Shown: piece after piece, positions 1 through 6,162 of the stretch | Layout of the letters: every line of letters starts with the position of its first letter | How positions within the stretch are numbered: the first letter of the stretch is position 1 | Source of the DNA: Lachnospiraceae bacterium | GTDB taxonomy: Bacteria; Bacillota_A; Clostridia; Lachnospirales; Lachnospiraceae | Reading direction: 5' to 3' | Length of the DNA: 6,179 nucleotides | Assembly (NCBI GenBank): GCA_017996675.1 | Contig: JAGOGN010000092.1 | Span: forward strand, 1-6,179 | Notes under the pieces: generated by a model | Database searches by the model: none | Seen by the model: the letters and a program-made list of their open reading frames with translations, nothing else | Told to the model about the DNA's origin: nothing | Program-made: the position numbers and the translations under genes

Positions 1-1818
1 AATATCTCAAATGTTGACACGGAAGGATATTCTAGGCAGGAGGCCATCAAAACAGCAGCCGAAGCAATTCGGGTAAATGCGAAATATGGAAGTACAGGAA
101 CAGGCGTAGAAGTGACTGCAATAGCACAAATGCGTGATTTGTATTATGATTTGAAGTATTGGGGCAATAATTCCAAATTAGGTGAATTTCAGACGAAAAG
201 CTATTATCTGAATCAAATCGAGACTTATTTTCAGGATGATGATAAGGTTACTGGATTTTCAAAGATCTTTAGTGGAATGTTTGATTCCTTAGAAGAACTG
301 AAGAAAAACCCGCCAAGTCTGGACAATCGAAATGGATATATCAGCAGTGCACTTACATTAACTGATTACTTTCATAGTGTTTCAAATCAGCTTACATCGC
401 TCCAAGAAGATATCAACCAGGTAATTTCTACAAAAACGGCGATGATTAACGGTACTGCACAAAAAATTGCATCACTGAATAAACAGATTAATCTGATTGA
501 GCAAAAGGGCGGAAAAGCGAACGAATTAAGAGACGTGAGGGCAGTTTTAATTGATGATCTTTCGAAATTGATCCCGGTAGAAGTGAAAGAAGAAGAGGTC
601 ATTAATACCAACTATCCGGATCGTTATACAGGAATGACAAGTTATACGGTTAAAATTAACGGACAGACATTGGTTAATTCGTATGATTATAATGAATTGG
701 AGTGCGTCACCCGTGGTCAGGATGAAAAAGTGAATGCTTCGGATGCGGACGGATTATATGATTTATATTGGAAGAACACCAGTATGAAATTAGAAACCAC
801 AACGGAAACTATGGCAGGCGAATTAAAAGCGTTATTTAATTTAAGAGATGGTAATAACAGCACTTTCTTCTCAGGCGAGTTTAATAAAATAGAGAATTAT
901 ACAAAAGCTGGTGGAGGACTTGCAAGTCAGATTACGATTACTGACCCAACGATTACTAGCCCGTCGCAGGTGACAATGCCGCCATACGGAACGATAACAA
1001 TTAAAAATGTAGATTTCAAATACGACAGTTATCAGATGATGGAACAGTCGGATGCATTGGGAAATAAGACTTATACCTTCCAATTTCAGTTATCTGAGAA
1101 AATGGAAGATGGAAATGCAAGCAGATTATTGAACCAAAATGCAGCAGTTGGATCCAATGTAGATTTTATGGGAATTCCATATTATCAGACACAAATGAAT
1201 GAATTTGTAAGAAATTTTACAAAAGAATATAATGATTTGATTTTAAAAGATGGTGTTGATCTAAATGGACAGCAAACTAGTGTATTTTTTACTACAAAAG
1301 ATCAAGCAAATGGTGTAGAATATGATTATACTACAAAGCAGTTTTCTGAAAGTGTGACAGCTGGGATTACTACCAGAACCTATAAGAGTGATTACTACTA
1401 TTTTCACATGAATGTACAAAACGTTTCGGTGGCGGATGAGGTGATTAAAGACCCACGTAAATTAGCTACTTCCACCAAAGAGGAGTTTAAGAACGGAGAA
1501 AGTGCGAATGACTTACTCTTAAAATTCTCGAAGATGAAAGATGAGACGGTTGTATTTAGAGGAGGTGTTGGAGAAGATTTTCTACAATGTTTGTTGTCGG
1601 ATGTGGCAGTAGATACACAGAAGGTAAAAATTTTTGAAGATAATTACAAGAATCTTTCAACGGCAATCACAAATCAGAGAATGTCCATTTCGGGTGTGGA
1701 TAATGATGACGAGGCACTGACTTTGGTGAAATACCAAAATGCATATAAATTATCCAGTAAAATGGTATCTGTATTAGCAGAAATGTATGACAGACTGATT
1801 CTTGAAACTGGTGTATAA
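1..1818 (+). CDS. flgK: Flagellar hook-associated protein FlgK (HAP1), 5'-truncated by window edge
   Basis: FlgK is the first hook-filament junction protein, exported through the flagellar type III apparatus and assembled on the distal end of the hook. The frame is open from base 1, and the first visible residues read NISNVDTEGYSRQEA, the classic N-terminal FlgK signature (N-I-S-N-x-x-T-x-G-Y-S-R-Q), so only about 25-30 residues are missing upstream. A GTG at 112 lies inside the conserved GTGVEVTAI segment and is not the start. Further family marks are RDVRAVLIDDLSKL (visible residues about 177-190) and the C-terminal block MSISGVDNDDEA followed by a Y-Q-N-A-Y helix (561-605), which forms the D0/D1 coiled coil with the N-terminus. 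There are 605 visible codons; with the missing part the protein would be about 630 aa, longer than B. subtilis or E. coli FlgK (roughly 510-550), and the extra length lies in the variable middle. The stop overlaps the flgL ribosome binding site, consistent with an operon. Confidence 0.95.
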   Translation, partial: NISNVDTEGYSRQEAIKTAAEAIRVNAKYGSTGTGVEVTAIAQMRDLYYDLKYWGNNSKLGEFQTKSYYLNQIETYFQDDDKVTGFSKIFSGMFDSLEELKKNPPSLDNRNGYISSALTLTDYFHSVSNQLTSLQEDINQVISTKTAMINGTAQKIASLNKQINLIEQKGGKANELRDVRAVLIDDLSKLIPVEVKEEEVINTNYPDRYTGMTSYTVKINGQTLVNSYDYNELECVTRGQDEKVNASDADGLYDLYWKNTSMKLETTTETMAGELKALFNLRDGNNSTFFSGEFNKIENYTKAGGGLASQITITDPTITSPSQVTMPPYGTITIKNVDFKYDSYQMMEQSDALGNKTYTFQFQLSEKMEDGNASRLLNQNAAVGSNVDFMGIPYYQTQMNEFVRNFTKEYNDLILKDGVDLNGQQTSVFFTTKDQANGVEYDYTTKQFSESVTAGITTRTYKSDYYYFHMNVQNVSVADEVIKDPRKLATSTKEEFKNGESANDLLLKFSKMKDETVVFRGGVGEDFLQCLLSDVAVDTQKVKIFEDNYKNLSTAITNQRMSISGVDNDDEALTLVKYQNAYKLSSKMVSVLAEMYDRLILETGV

Positions 1819-1832
1819 GGAGGTCGAAATAA

Positions 1833-3383
1833 ATGAGAGTTACCAATAGCATGATTACAGAGCATAGCAAAGTGAACATTAATGGCACAAAAGTAATGGT
1901 AGACAAATACAATACTCAAATGACGGATCAGAAAAAGATTAATAAACCGTCAGATGATCCTGTTGTTGCGATTCGTTCACTTCGACTTCGTAATACGTTG
2001 GCAGAAGTGAATCAGTATTATGAGAAGAACATTCCGGATGCAGAAAGTTGGTTAGATGTAACGGAAACTGCTTTGAAAAACATGAGTCAGATTACAAAAG
2101 ATATTTATACTCAATGCGTAAATGGTTCGAATGATACGCTGACAGCAGAGGATAGAGAAATTATTTTGAAGAATCTTAATGCACTGAAAAGTCAGTTATA
2201 CTCAGAAGGTAATGCTGATTATGCAGGAAGAACAATCTTCACAGGATATAAAACGAACAGTTCCCTAATTTATTCGGAAAGTAACAAGAATGATCAATAT
2301 TCCATCCAGCAGCAGTTTGATATTGATGCATTAACTTCCAAGAATTATTATACTGATATTATGAAACTTCCTACCAATGATACACAGGTTCAAGGTGGGA
2401 TCGCTATTGCCGATGAAATGACGCAGGTTACTTATGACCGAATTCGAATGGCATATGAAGAATTAGATGGGACTGCCAGTCCTACCATTACAGTAAATGG
2501 AACGGCATTAAACGGGATGCCAATTACTTATCAGGATAGCACCGGTGCAACAATTACCGCTGCGGCGAGCGTAGCCACAATGTCTTATGCAGACTGGTAC
2601 GCAGCAGATTTTGCAGTTGCAGATAACCAGGTACTATATATTCCAGATACAGGAGAGCTGATATTAGGAAATGGTGTATCCCAGTCCATGAAATCAGATG
2701 CCAAATCCAATCCTGATTGGAAAATAGACATGGAATATCAAAAAAAAGGATTTGAAAAAGATGATGTACGTCCAGAAATGTACTTCAACTGTACGAATCT
2801 AACAGATGCTGCGCATCCAATTACTTATTCGAAACAGGGCCAGGATATTGAATATTTGATCAGTGAAAATCAATTACTAAAGGTGAATACCCAAGCAGGA
2901 GAAGATGGAATATTAAGTACAGCAATTGGAAGAGATATTGACGAGCTAAAAGAAGCTGTTTCGGCTGCAATTGCAGCAAATGACAAGGTAGATAAAATAA
3001 AAGAAATGATGCTTCAAGCGAAATATGCAGATGACGATTCCCAAGCGGGCTTAAAGAAATGGTTGGAAACTGCCAATAAGGAAAAAGCTTTTGCAGATGA
3101 CAGAATGCAAAAATTATATGGTTCTGGCCAAACCAGTTTTCAAAATTATCAAAAGGCAATTGATCTTGAAACAGCAGATGTAGGAAGCAGGGATGACCGA
3201 TTAAAATTGACTAAAAATAGAATGCAGACACAGCAGTCGACTATTACGAAGTTGATTTCGGATAACGAGAACCGAAATCAATCAGACATTTTAATCGATT
3301 ACAAATCTGCTTATACAGCGTATGAATCGGCGTTGACTGCAGCAAGCAAAGCTAACAGTATGACACTATTGGATTATTTATAA
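1833..3383 (+). CDS. flgL: Flagellar hook-associated protein FlgL (HAP3), long form
   Basis: FlgL is the second junction protein, placed between FlgK and the flagellin filament. The 516-residue product has flagellin-like termini. The N-terminal D0/D1 part starts MRVTNSMI, carries INKPSDDPVVAIRSLRLR (residues 36-53) and ends its first conserved block at ADYAGRTIFTGYKT (128-141). The C-terminal part has DVGSRDDRLKLTKNRM (about 449-464) and finishes with SKANSMTLLDYL, the usual FlgL ending. FlgL in E. coli and B. subtilis is about 300 residues. Here the middle (about 145-430) is greatly expanded, as in variable surface-exposed D2/D3-type domains, and includes an Ala/Lys/Asp-rich, probably helical stretch near 370-425. 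The start is fixed by AAGGAGGT at 1817-1824, eight to nine bases before the ATG and overlapping the flgK stop. It contains two cysteines (residues 95 and 320), which are uncommon in axial flagellar proteins. Confidence 0.95.
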   Translation: MRVTNSMITEHSKVNINGTKVMVDKYNTQMTDQKKINKPSDDPVVAIRSLRLRNTLAEVNQYYEKNIPDAESWLDVTETALKNMSQITKDIYTQCVNGSNDTLTAEDREIILKNLNALKSQLYSEGNADYAGRTIFTGYKTNSSLIYSESNKNDQYSIQQQFDIDALTSKNYYTDIMKLPTNDTQVQGGIAIADEMTQVTYDRIRMAYEELDGTASPTITVNGTALNGMPITYQDSTGATITAAASVATMSYADWYAADFAVADNQVLYIPDTGELILGNGVSQSMKSDAKSNPDWKIDMEYQKKGFEKDDVRPEMYFNCTNLTDAAHPITYSKQGQDIEYLISENQLLKVNTQAGEDGILSTAIGRDIDELKEAVSAAIAANDKVDKIKEMMLQAKYADDDSQAGLKKWLETANKEKAFADDRMQKLYGSGQTSFQNYQKAIDLETADVGSRDDRLKLTKNRMQTQQSTITKLISDNENRNQSDILIDYKSAYTAYESALTAASKANSMTLLDYL

Positions 3384-3388
3384 GCCAT

Positions 3389-3396
3389 AAGGAGGG
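3389..3396 (+). promoter_or_regulatory. Shine-Dalgarno of fliW; decides between two overlapping ATGs
   Basis: AAGGAGGG lies eight bases before the ATG at 3405 and only three before an out-of-frame ATG at 3400. The 3400 ATG gives ATG-CTA-TGA and stops immediately, so 3405 is the real fliW start. The site sits between GCC (3384-3386) and GGC (3395-3397), which could form a weak three-pair stem with GGA in its loop. Confidence 0.8.
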
Positions 3397-3404
3397 CGAA
3401 TGCT

Positions 3405-3866
3405 ATGAGATTAAGAACTAAATTATTTGGGGATATTCAAATTGATGACGCAAAGATTATTTTATTTGAAAATGGAATTATTGGATTTCCAGATTTAAAA
3501 AGGTTTACATTGATTTATGATGAAGAAAACGCAGATGGAGCAATTAACTGGTTACAATGTATTGACGAGCCTACATTTGCACTTCCAGTATTAAATCCAC
3601 GTTTTATTAATAGTGGTTATGATCCATATATAAACGATGAATTGTTAAAACCTTTAGGAGAACTTACGGAAGATAATATTTGTATATTGGTTACCATCAC
3701 TGTTCCACAGGATATAAAGAAACTGTCGGTTAATCTGAAAGCGCCAATTGTTATTAATATAGAAGAGAAAAAAGGAACACAGCTGATCGTAGAAGATGAT
3801 TTTCCTGTAAAATTTGAAATATACAACATACTGGAAGCCCAAAAAGAAGAAGCGGGAGGAAAGTAA
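3405..3866 (+). CDS. fliW: Flagellar assembly factor FliW, CsrA antagonist
   Basis: FliW is a small cytoplasmic protein that binds either flagellin or CsrA. In B. subtilis, flagellin export frees FliW to bind CsrA and so relieves repression of flagellin translation. The 153-residue product is close to the usual 140-160. It shows the family pattern: [14 protein letters not shown] (residues 21-34), a WLQ motif at 49-51 in the segment before [12 protein letters not shown], an ILVTITVP strand (94-101) and [10 protein letters not shown] (109-118), a hallmark of the family. No signal peptide or membrane segment is visible. It lies 21 bases after flgL and one base before csrA. The csrA Shine-Dalgarno is inside its last codons (E-A-G-G-K), so the two are probably translationally coupled, which suits partners that act in stoichiometric balance. 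Confidence 0.95.
   Translation: MRLRTKLFGDIQIDDAKIILFENGIIGFPDLKRFTLIYDEENADGAINWLQCIDEPTFALPVLNPRFINSGYDPYINDELLKPLGELTEDNICILVTITVPQDIKKLSVNLKAPIVINIEEKKGTQLIVEDDFPVKFEIYNILEAQKEEAGGK
3854..3860 (+). promoter_or_regulatory. Shine-Dalgarno of csrA, inside the end of fliW
   Basis: GGGAGGA in the last fliW codons lies about eight bases before the ATG at 3868. It fixes that ATG as the csrA start in preference to the in-frame ATG at 3814, which would add 18 Lys-rich residues with no counterpart in CsrA proteins. Confidence 0.85.
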
Positions 3867-3867
3867 C

Positions 3868-4083
3868 ATGCTTGCATTGACTAGAAAAAAAGGCGAGGCG
3901 CTTGTACTGAACAATGATATAGAAATTACAGTTCTCGAAATTAAAGGAGATCAGGTAAAACTTGGAATTCAGGCACCAAAAGAAGTGCCTGTTTATAGAA
4001 AAGAAATTTATCTCCAGATTCAGAAAGAGAATCAGGATTCCATGAACGTTGAGGGCATGGAATCATTAAAAAAATTATTTTAA
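3868..4083 (+). CDS. csrA: Carbon storage regulator CsrA, RNA-binding translational repressor
   Basis: CsrA is a homodimeric RNA-binding protein that recognises ANGGA motifs, typically in hairpin loops over Shine-Dalgarno sequences, and blocks ribosome entry. The 71-residue product begins [14 protein letters not shown] and continues [32 protein letters not shown], matching CsrA almost throughout. The RNA-contact residues L4, T5, R6 and R44 (E. coli numbering, here identical) are present, so the protein should bind RNA. Asn55, whose B. subtilis equivalent has been implicated in FliW binding, is also present, as is a C-terminal extension (about 56-71) like that of FliW-regulated CsrA proteins. 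It starts one base after the fliW stop. Its best known target in Firmicutes is the flagellin mRNA, which is outside this window; the flaG leader just downstream is a candidate target here. Confidence 0.95.
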   Translation: MLALTRKKGEALVLNNDIEITVLEIKGDQVKLGIQAPKEVPVYRKEIYLQIQKENQDSMNVEGMESLKKLF

Positions 4084-4089
4084 AATAGC

Positions 4090-4116
4090 TAAACTTTCTA
4101 ACGTAATAGCCGATAT
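4090..4116 (+). promoter_or_regulatory. SigD/FliA (sigma-28) promoter driving flaG-fliD-fliS
   Basis: The -35 element TAAA (4090-4093) is followed by CTTT, 11 bases, and then GCCGATAT (4109-4116). The enteric FliA consensus is TAAAGTTT-N11-GCCGATAA, so the spacing is exact and there are only two mismatches. The B. subtilis SigD form TAAA-N14-16-CCGATAT is matched perfectly with a 16-base spacer. Transcription would start near 4122-4124, giving a leader of about 50 bases before flaG. The site lies just after the csrA stop, in the only sizeable intergenic gap of the window. A perfect sigma-A-like -10, TATAAT, overlaps it at 4114-4119, but without a good -35. Function is inferred from the sequence match and the known SigD control of late flagellar genes. 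Confidence 0.85.
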
Positions 4117-4152
4117 AATTGTTAATAGATCTCTAACCATTGATAGATTCAA

Positions 4153-4168
4153 TTCACACGGAGGTGAA
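4153..4168 (+). promoter_or_regulatory. Predicted CsrA-binding hairpin over the flaG Shine-Dalgarno
   Basis: TTCAC (4153-4157) pairs perfectly with GTGAA (4164-4168), leaving the hexaloop ACGGAG (4158-4163). This places ANGGA in a six-base loop closed by a C-G pair. The core CACGGAGG flanked by A and T fits the RsmE/CsrA rule A/U-CANGGANG-U/A at every position. The GGAGG in the loop and 3' stem (4160-4164) is also the flaG Shine-Dalgarno, eight bases before the ATG, so a bound CsrA dimer would block ribosome entry. The base pairing and motif are visible; binding is inferred. Confidence 0.65.
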
Positions 4169-4172
4169 AGTA

Positions 4173-4601
4173 ATGTCAATAGATGCAATAAAAATGGCGG
4201 CAACTAGTACGGACTACACGAACTCCAGTACGATTCAACCGGTAAAGCCTGAGATTCGCATGAAAGATGAGTCAAAAGGTATCGTACAGGAAGTGAATCG
4301 TCGAACAGCAGATGTTCCGAATGATGTGACTTCTAGGGAAACAGATAAAGAGGATAATGGAACTACTCATGGTTCATCTAATACATCAGAAGCTGTTAAG
4401 AAAGCAATAAATGAAATCAATAAAAGTAATCCAAATTCAATCGTACAGTTTGGTGTTCATGAAGCAACAAATCGTATGACCATTAAAATTCTTGATAAAG
4501 AGAGCCGTAAGGTAATCAAAGAATTTCCGGCAGAGAAGACGTTAGACTTAATTGCAAAAGCCTGGGAAATGGCAGGAATCATGGTTGACGAGAAAAGATA
4601 G
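4173..4601 (+). CDS. flaG: FlaG family flagellar protein
   Basis: FlaG proteins are small flagellar factors encoded next to fliD. Loss of FlaG in several bacteria alters filament length, but the biochemical role is not well defined. The 142-residue product has a polar, Ser/Thr/Asn-rich N-terminal half (about 1-75) with little predicted structure. The conserved FlaG domain follows at about 85-142: SIVQFGVHEATNRMTIKILD, then VIKEFPAEKTLDLIAKAWEMAGIMVDEK, which matches the family's x-I-P-P-E-K-x-L-D-L-x-A hallmark with Phe-Pro-Ala-Glu-Lys. ATG 4173 is chosen because GGAGGTGA (4160-4167) precedes it at ideal spacing. An upstream in-frame TTG at 4140 has no ribosome site and would place the Shine-Dalgarno inside the gene. 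It is the first gene of a putative SigD transcript with fliD 11 bases downstream, and its leader carries CsrA-like sites. Confidence 0.92.
   Translation: MSIDAIKMAATSTDYTNSSTIQPVKPEIRMKDESKGIVQEVNRRTADVPNDVTSRETDKEDNGTTHGSSNTSEAVKKAINEINKSNPNSIVQFGVHEATNRMTIKILDKESRKVIKEFPAEKTLDLIAKAWEMAGIMVDEKR
4205..4216 (+). promoter_or_regulatory. Second candidate CsrA site in early flaG coding sequence
   Basis: ACGGA (4209-4213) lies between TAG (4205-4207) and CTA (4214-4216), which pair to leave the hexaloop TACGGA; a four-pair TAGT/ACTA form with a four-base loop is the alternative. It is about 50 bases downstream of the Shine-Dalgarno site, within the range over which a CsrA dimer can bridge two sites. 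The stem is short and AT-rich, so this is weak on its own. Confidence 0.35.
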
Positions 4602-4612
4602 GAGGGGCTAAT

Positions 4613-6142
4613 ATGGCAATTAAATTATCGGGTATGGCTTCTCAGATGGACACAGATTCTATGGTGAAAGAACTTGTTTCTGCATATAGTTTGAAGAAAG
4701 AAAATTTTGTAAAAGATAAAACAAAGTTGGATTGGCAACAAGAAGCTTGGAAAGATTTAAATTCAAAAGTTTACAGTTTTTATACTGGTGCACTGAGCAA
4801 GATGAAAATGGCTGCTAGTTTTTCGAATCAAAAGACGGTAACCGTTTCAGATCCAACAAAGGCAACCGTTACAGCTAATTCTAAAGTTCCTAATGGAACA
4901 CAAACCATCGAAGTTCAAAGATTAGCCAGAGCAGGATATTTAACTGGAGCACAAACGACTCTTGCATCCGGTTCGGCAATCGATGCAAATAAAACAAAGA
5001 TGGATGAGTTTGGATTAAATGGCCAGGCTCTTACTGTTAACGTAAAAGGTGCAGACAAAATATTTACGATTATTGGGTCGGAAACAGTGTCTGAAATGGC
5101 CTCTCGATTTAAAAAAGAAACAGGTGTTTCCGCAACGTTTGATACAGATCAAAAGAGATTTATCTTCAATACTGAGAGTGGAACAGAAAATGATTTTAAT
5201 TTTAAAGCTACTGATGCAACTGCTTTATCAACACTTACAAAATTGGGAATTGCAACAGCAGATCAGTATACCGCGTTAGGTCAGGCAGTTCCAGCACAGG
5301 TAGGATTTAAACAGGAAGCAGTGGATTCTAAAATACTTGTGAATGGTGCGGAATATGTCAGCGGAAGCAATAAGATCCTTGTAAATGGAATGACCATCAA
5401 TGCAACACAGGTTTCTAATGGGGCACTTACAGTCACAACTGCAATGGACACCAATGGAATCTATGACATGGTTAAGAATTTCTATAAAGAATATAATGAC
5501 ATCATAAATGATCTAACATCTTCCTATAATGCAGTGGCTGCAAAAGGGTATGAACCTTTATCAGATGACGAAAAGGAATCGATGACAGATGACCAGATAG
5601 AGAAATGGGAAAAGAAAATCAAAGATTCAATGTTTCGTAGAGATGAGACACTAAACGGAGTCATGAATACAATTACAGCAGCAATCGAGCAAGGTGTAAA
5701 GATTGATGGAAAGACCTATCATGGAACAACCTTTGGAATTGCAACTCTTGGATATTTGAAAGCAGAAACAAATAAGCAGAATGCATTTCATATTGACGGA
5801 GACAAAGATGATTCGGTAACATCTGGAAAAACTGATAAATTGCGAGCAGCAATTGAAGAGAACCCAGAATTGGTATCTGATTTTATGAATGGGATAGCAA
5901 CCAATATTTATGATGCATTAACTAAGAAAATGAGCTCAACGTCACTAAGAAGTGCGTATACATTGTATAACGATAAGGCAATGAAGGAAGAGCAGAAAGA
6001 CTTGGAAAGTACAATTAAAGATTGGGATAAAAAGATTAAAAATTACGAAGATTATTGGTATAAGAAATTTACTGAAATGGAAAAGTCGATGTCAAAGCTT
6101 AATTCGCAGACAAGCCAATTGACCCAGTTATTAGGTAAATAA
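4613..6142 (+). CDS. fliD: Flagellar filament cap protein FliD (HAP2)
   Basis: FliD forms the cap at the filament tip and promotes folding and insertion of exported flagellin subunits. The 509-residue product starts MAIKLSGMASQMDTDSMVKELV, the standard FliD N-terminus (S-G-x-x-S-x-x-D-T-D). The middle has KILVNGAEYVSGSNKILVNGMTINA (about 240-264) leading to a helix with YDMVKNFYKEYNDIINDL, the usual entry to the FliD C-terminal domain. It then has FRRDETLNGVMNTI (about 341-354) and a GIATLGYL to HIDGDK segment (about 375-397), corresponding to the family's G-I-x-T and L-x-x-D pattern. The last 50 residues are a charged coiled coil ending KLNSQTSQLTQLLGK. Length is normal for Firmicutes (about 450-550). 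It has no cysteine. Its ribosome site GGAGG at 4601-4605 overlaps the flaG TAG stop, pointing to coupled translation, and the next gene begins 20 bases after its stop. Confidence 0.95.
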   Translation: MAIKLSGMASQMDTDSMVKELVSAYSLKKENFVKDKTKLDWQQEAWKDLNSKVYSFYTGALSKMKMAASFSNQKTVTVSDPTKATVTANSKVPNGTQTIEVQRLARAGYLTGAQTTLASGSAIDANKTKMDEFGLNGQALTVNVKGADKIFTIIGSETVSEMASRFKKETGVSATFDTDQKRFIFNTESGTENDFNFKATDATALSTLTKLGIATADQYTALGQAVPAQVGFKQEAVDSKILVNGAEYVSGSNKILVNGMTINATQVSNGALTVTTAMDTNGIYDMVKNFYKEYNDIINDLTSSYNAVAAKGYEPLSDDEKESMTDDQIEKWEKKIKDSMFRRDETLNGVMNTITAAIEQGVKIDGKTYHGTTFGIATLGYLKAETNKQNAFHIDGDKDDSVTSGKTDKLRAAIEENPELVSDFMNGIATNIYDALTKKMSSTSLRSAYTLYNDKAMKEEQKDLESTIKDWDKKIKNYEDYWYKKFTEMEKSMSKLNSQTSQLTQLLGK

Positions 6143-6146
6143 GAGT

Positions 6147-6154
6147 CAAGGAGG
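6147..6154 (+). promoter_or_regulatory. Shine-Dalgarno of the gene following fliD
   Basis: CAAGGAGG, with AAGGAGG at 6148-6154, lies eight bases before the ATG at 6163 and supports that start. The octamer flanked by T and A also fits the CsrA rule A/U-CANGGANG-U/A, but only a two- or three-pair stem can form around it, so it may simply be a strong ribosome site. Confidence 0.75.
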
Positions 6155-6162
6155 ATGATATT

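Noticed and set aside
112..114. GTG as the flgK start
   Set aside because: The frame is open to base 1 and encodes the conserved FlgK N-terminal signature upstream of it, there is no ribosome site before the GTG, and it falls inside a conserved segment.
2390..2416. Sigma-28-like match inside flgL (TCAA, then GCCGATGA at exact spacing)
   Set aside because: It is inside coding sequence, has mismatches in both boxes, and the -10-like part is explained by the codons for I-A-D-E; no nearby gene start would use it.
3814..3867. Longer csrA beginning at ATG 3814
   Set aside because: The extra 18 residues are Lys-rich, lie wholly within fliW and have no CsrA counterpart; ATG 3868 has a proper Shine-Dalgarno and gives the canonical MLxLTRK start.
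387..3914. Open frames on the - strand opposite flgK, flgL and fliW
   Set aside because: They have no ribosome sites, no recognisable domains, odd composition (Ser/Phe/Leu/Cys-rich), and lie fully opposite well-supported genes.
4139..4153. Inverted repeat ATTGA-TAGAT-TCAAT in the flaG leader, as terminator or operator
   Set aside because: A five-pair AT-rich stem with no following T-run is too weak for a terminator, and it shares bases with the stronger TTCAC/GTGAA hairpin. It might compete with that hairpin, but nothing supports this.
4140..4172. TTG start for flaG at 4140
   Set aside because: No ribosome site precedes it, and GGAGGTGA lies within this extension at the right spacing for ATG 4173.
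4084..4172. Rho-independent terminator between csrA and flaG
   Set aside because: No GC-rich stem followed by a T-run is visible, so read-through from the upstream genes is likely.
5049..5279. Alternative + strand frame inside fliD
   Set aside because: It is an out-of-frame reading of a conserved fliD region, with Lys/Leu/Gln-rich sequence and no ribosome site.
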